From: Cytophagales bacterium
GTDB taxonomy: Bacteria > Bacteroidota > Bacteroidia > Cytophagales > ES-bin-26
Reading direction: 5' to 3'
NCBI GenBank assembly: GCA_014379925.1
Contig: JACMKY010000018.1
Span: forward strand, 1 to 15,158
Length of the DNA: 15,158 nt
Every line of letters begins with the position of its first letter. The stretch's first letter is position 1. Under the pieces are notes generated by a model, which saw only the letters and a program-made list of their open reading frames with translations, had not been told where the DNA came from and made no database searches. A program made the translations under genes and the position numbers. Shown here piece by piece: positions 14,738 through 15,158 of this stretch.

Positions 14738-14854
14738 TTCCGCCTCCCCCAGTTCGACGCGCGTCACCCGTAGGCCCAGGCCAGTCAGTTTCTCCCGCAC
14801 CACGCTGACGCAGCGCGGGCAAACCATGTTTTTGATGTGAAGGGTGGTTGACAC
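14672..14854 (-). CDS. HMA (heavy-metal-associated) domain protein, frameshifted
   Basis: 60 residues from GTG 14854 (an in-frame TAG lies four codons upstream, so GTG is the only sensible start). HMA domains bind Cu(I) or similar metals via two cysteines and pass them to partners. The start MSTTLHIKNMVCPRCVSVVR contains the metal site M-x-C-x-x-C (C12, C15) and is followed by helix REKLTGLGL and strands RVTRVELGEAEV, typical of the first two-thirds of the fold. After V the sequence (ADDPPTCRESIGTGGKAASN) no longer resembles the family; the expected continuation is present in another frame (separate entry). As read here the fold is incomplete and probably non-functional unless frameshifting or a sequence error is involved. 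Lies 31 nt after the SMI1-type gene and upstream of the copper-storage gene. Confidence 0.6.
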   Translation of the reverse strand: MSTTLHIKNMVCPRCVSVVREKLTGLGLRVTRVELGEAEVADDPPTCRESIGTGGKAASN

Positions 14855-14885
14855 GACAGATTGCTAACCAGCTGATGTGTACAGG

Positions 14886-15158
14886 TCACCATTCCTTATT
14901 TTCCTCAAGATAATCTACAAACTTATCGATTAAATCAGTGATATAAACGTATCCGAAATCCATATGCCAGTAATATACTTGGTCTAAATTGTCTTTCCCG
15001 TAACCGACACAAATCGCCATAGAACCTCTCACATCAGCAATTGGTATCACCTCGTCTTGTTCAAAAATGTCTCGGGTATTATTCCAACCCATTACTAAGT
15101 CGTTAACATCAAAAAACTCATTGATATTAACAAAATTATTGGGGTCCTTATCGTATTC
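14886..15158 (-). CDS. SMI1/KNR4-family protein, C-terminal part (5' end beyond window)
   Basis: The minus-strand frame is open from the right window edge to the stop at 14886 and gives 90 residues, starting EYDKDPNNFVNINEFFDVND; an internal ATG at 15092 is not the real start, since family-like sequence continues upstream of it. The block EVIPIADVRGSMAICVGYGK followed by VYYWHMDFGYVYITD and the closing helix LIDKFVDYLEENKEW match the second half of the SMI1/KNR4 fold, where a residue-poor loop precedes the final helix. In bacteria such proteins are frequently immunity proteins to contact-dependent or secreted toxins. No toxin gene is visible in the window. The gene is clearly AT-richer than the neighbouring copper genes, consistent with acquisition by transfer. 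Confidence 0.75.
   Translation of the reverse strand, partial: EYDKDPNNFVNINEFFDVNDLVMGWNNTRDIFEQDEVIPIADVRGSMAICVGYGKDNLDQVYYWHMDFGYVYITDLIDKFVDYLEENKEW

Overview
The window looks like chromosomal DNA from a GC-rich member of the Bacteroidota, most likely Cytophagales-like. The evidence is a T9SS type B (gliding-motility-associated, CHU_C) sorting domain at 7847-8089, Bacteroidota-style promoters (TTG, 20 nt, TAnnTTTG) in front of recA and a STAS-like gene, starts without clear Shine-Dalgarno sequences, and several small protein families typical of the phylum. Genus cannot be fixed from the sequence. Composition is uneven: about 1-1040 and 14880-15158 are visibly AT-rich, the middle is GC-rich. 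The GC-rich core creates many long antisense open frames that I treat as shadows.

Left edge (1-1070): the 5' part of an unrecognised minus-strand gene cut by the window edge, a 318-nt spacer with a hairpin and a short imperfect tandem repeat, and a minus-strand gene for a secreted TonB C-terminal-domain protein. Next is a minus-strand RluA-type pseudouridine synthase with an S4 domain (1068-1970). After a 459-nt spacer come two plus-strand genes: a D-apionate lactonase-family protein with an N-terminal export-like segment (2430-4463), and a 1132-residue secreted lectin/PKD-like/FnIII-like protein exported by the type IX system (4694-8092).

Middle (8093-12498): a 747-nt stretch with no convincing gene but a nested inverted repeat; a helical putative metal-binding protein (8840-9553) ending at a strong bidirectional terminator; a convergent SpoIIAA/STAS-like protein (minus) with its own promoter; two small plus-strand envelope proteins (a Spy/DUF4890-like periplasmic protein and a membrane-anchored conserved protein); then recA on the minus strand. 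The last plus-strand gene and recA converge on a 17-bp inverted repeat made of AATTACG heptamers.

Right part (12499-15158): recA promoter region, a secreted cysteine-containing protein with FnIII-like C-terminal part that seems to start at GTG, then a minus-strand copper-related group: a 17-cysteine cytosolic copper-storage (Csp, DUF326) protein preceded by an HMA-domain gene whose second half lies in another frame. The right edge holds the C-terminal part of a SMI1/KNR4-family protein. The genes do not form one pathway. Housekeeping functions (recA, RNA modification) alternate with envelope or secreted accessory proteins. The only pair with an obvious shared job is the HMA fragment plus Csp (copper handling). 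I found no clear new defence or mobile system.
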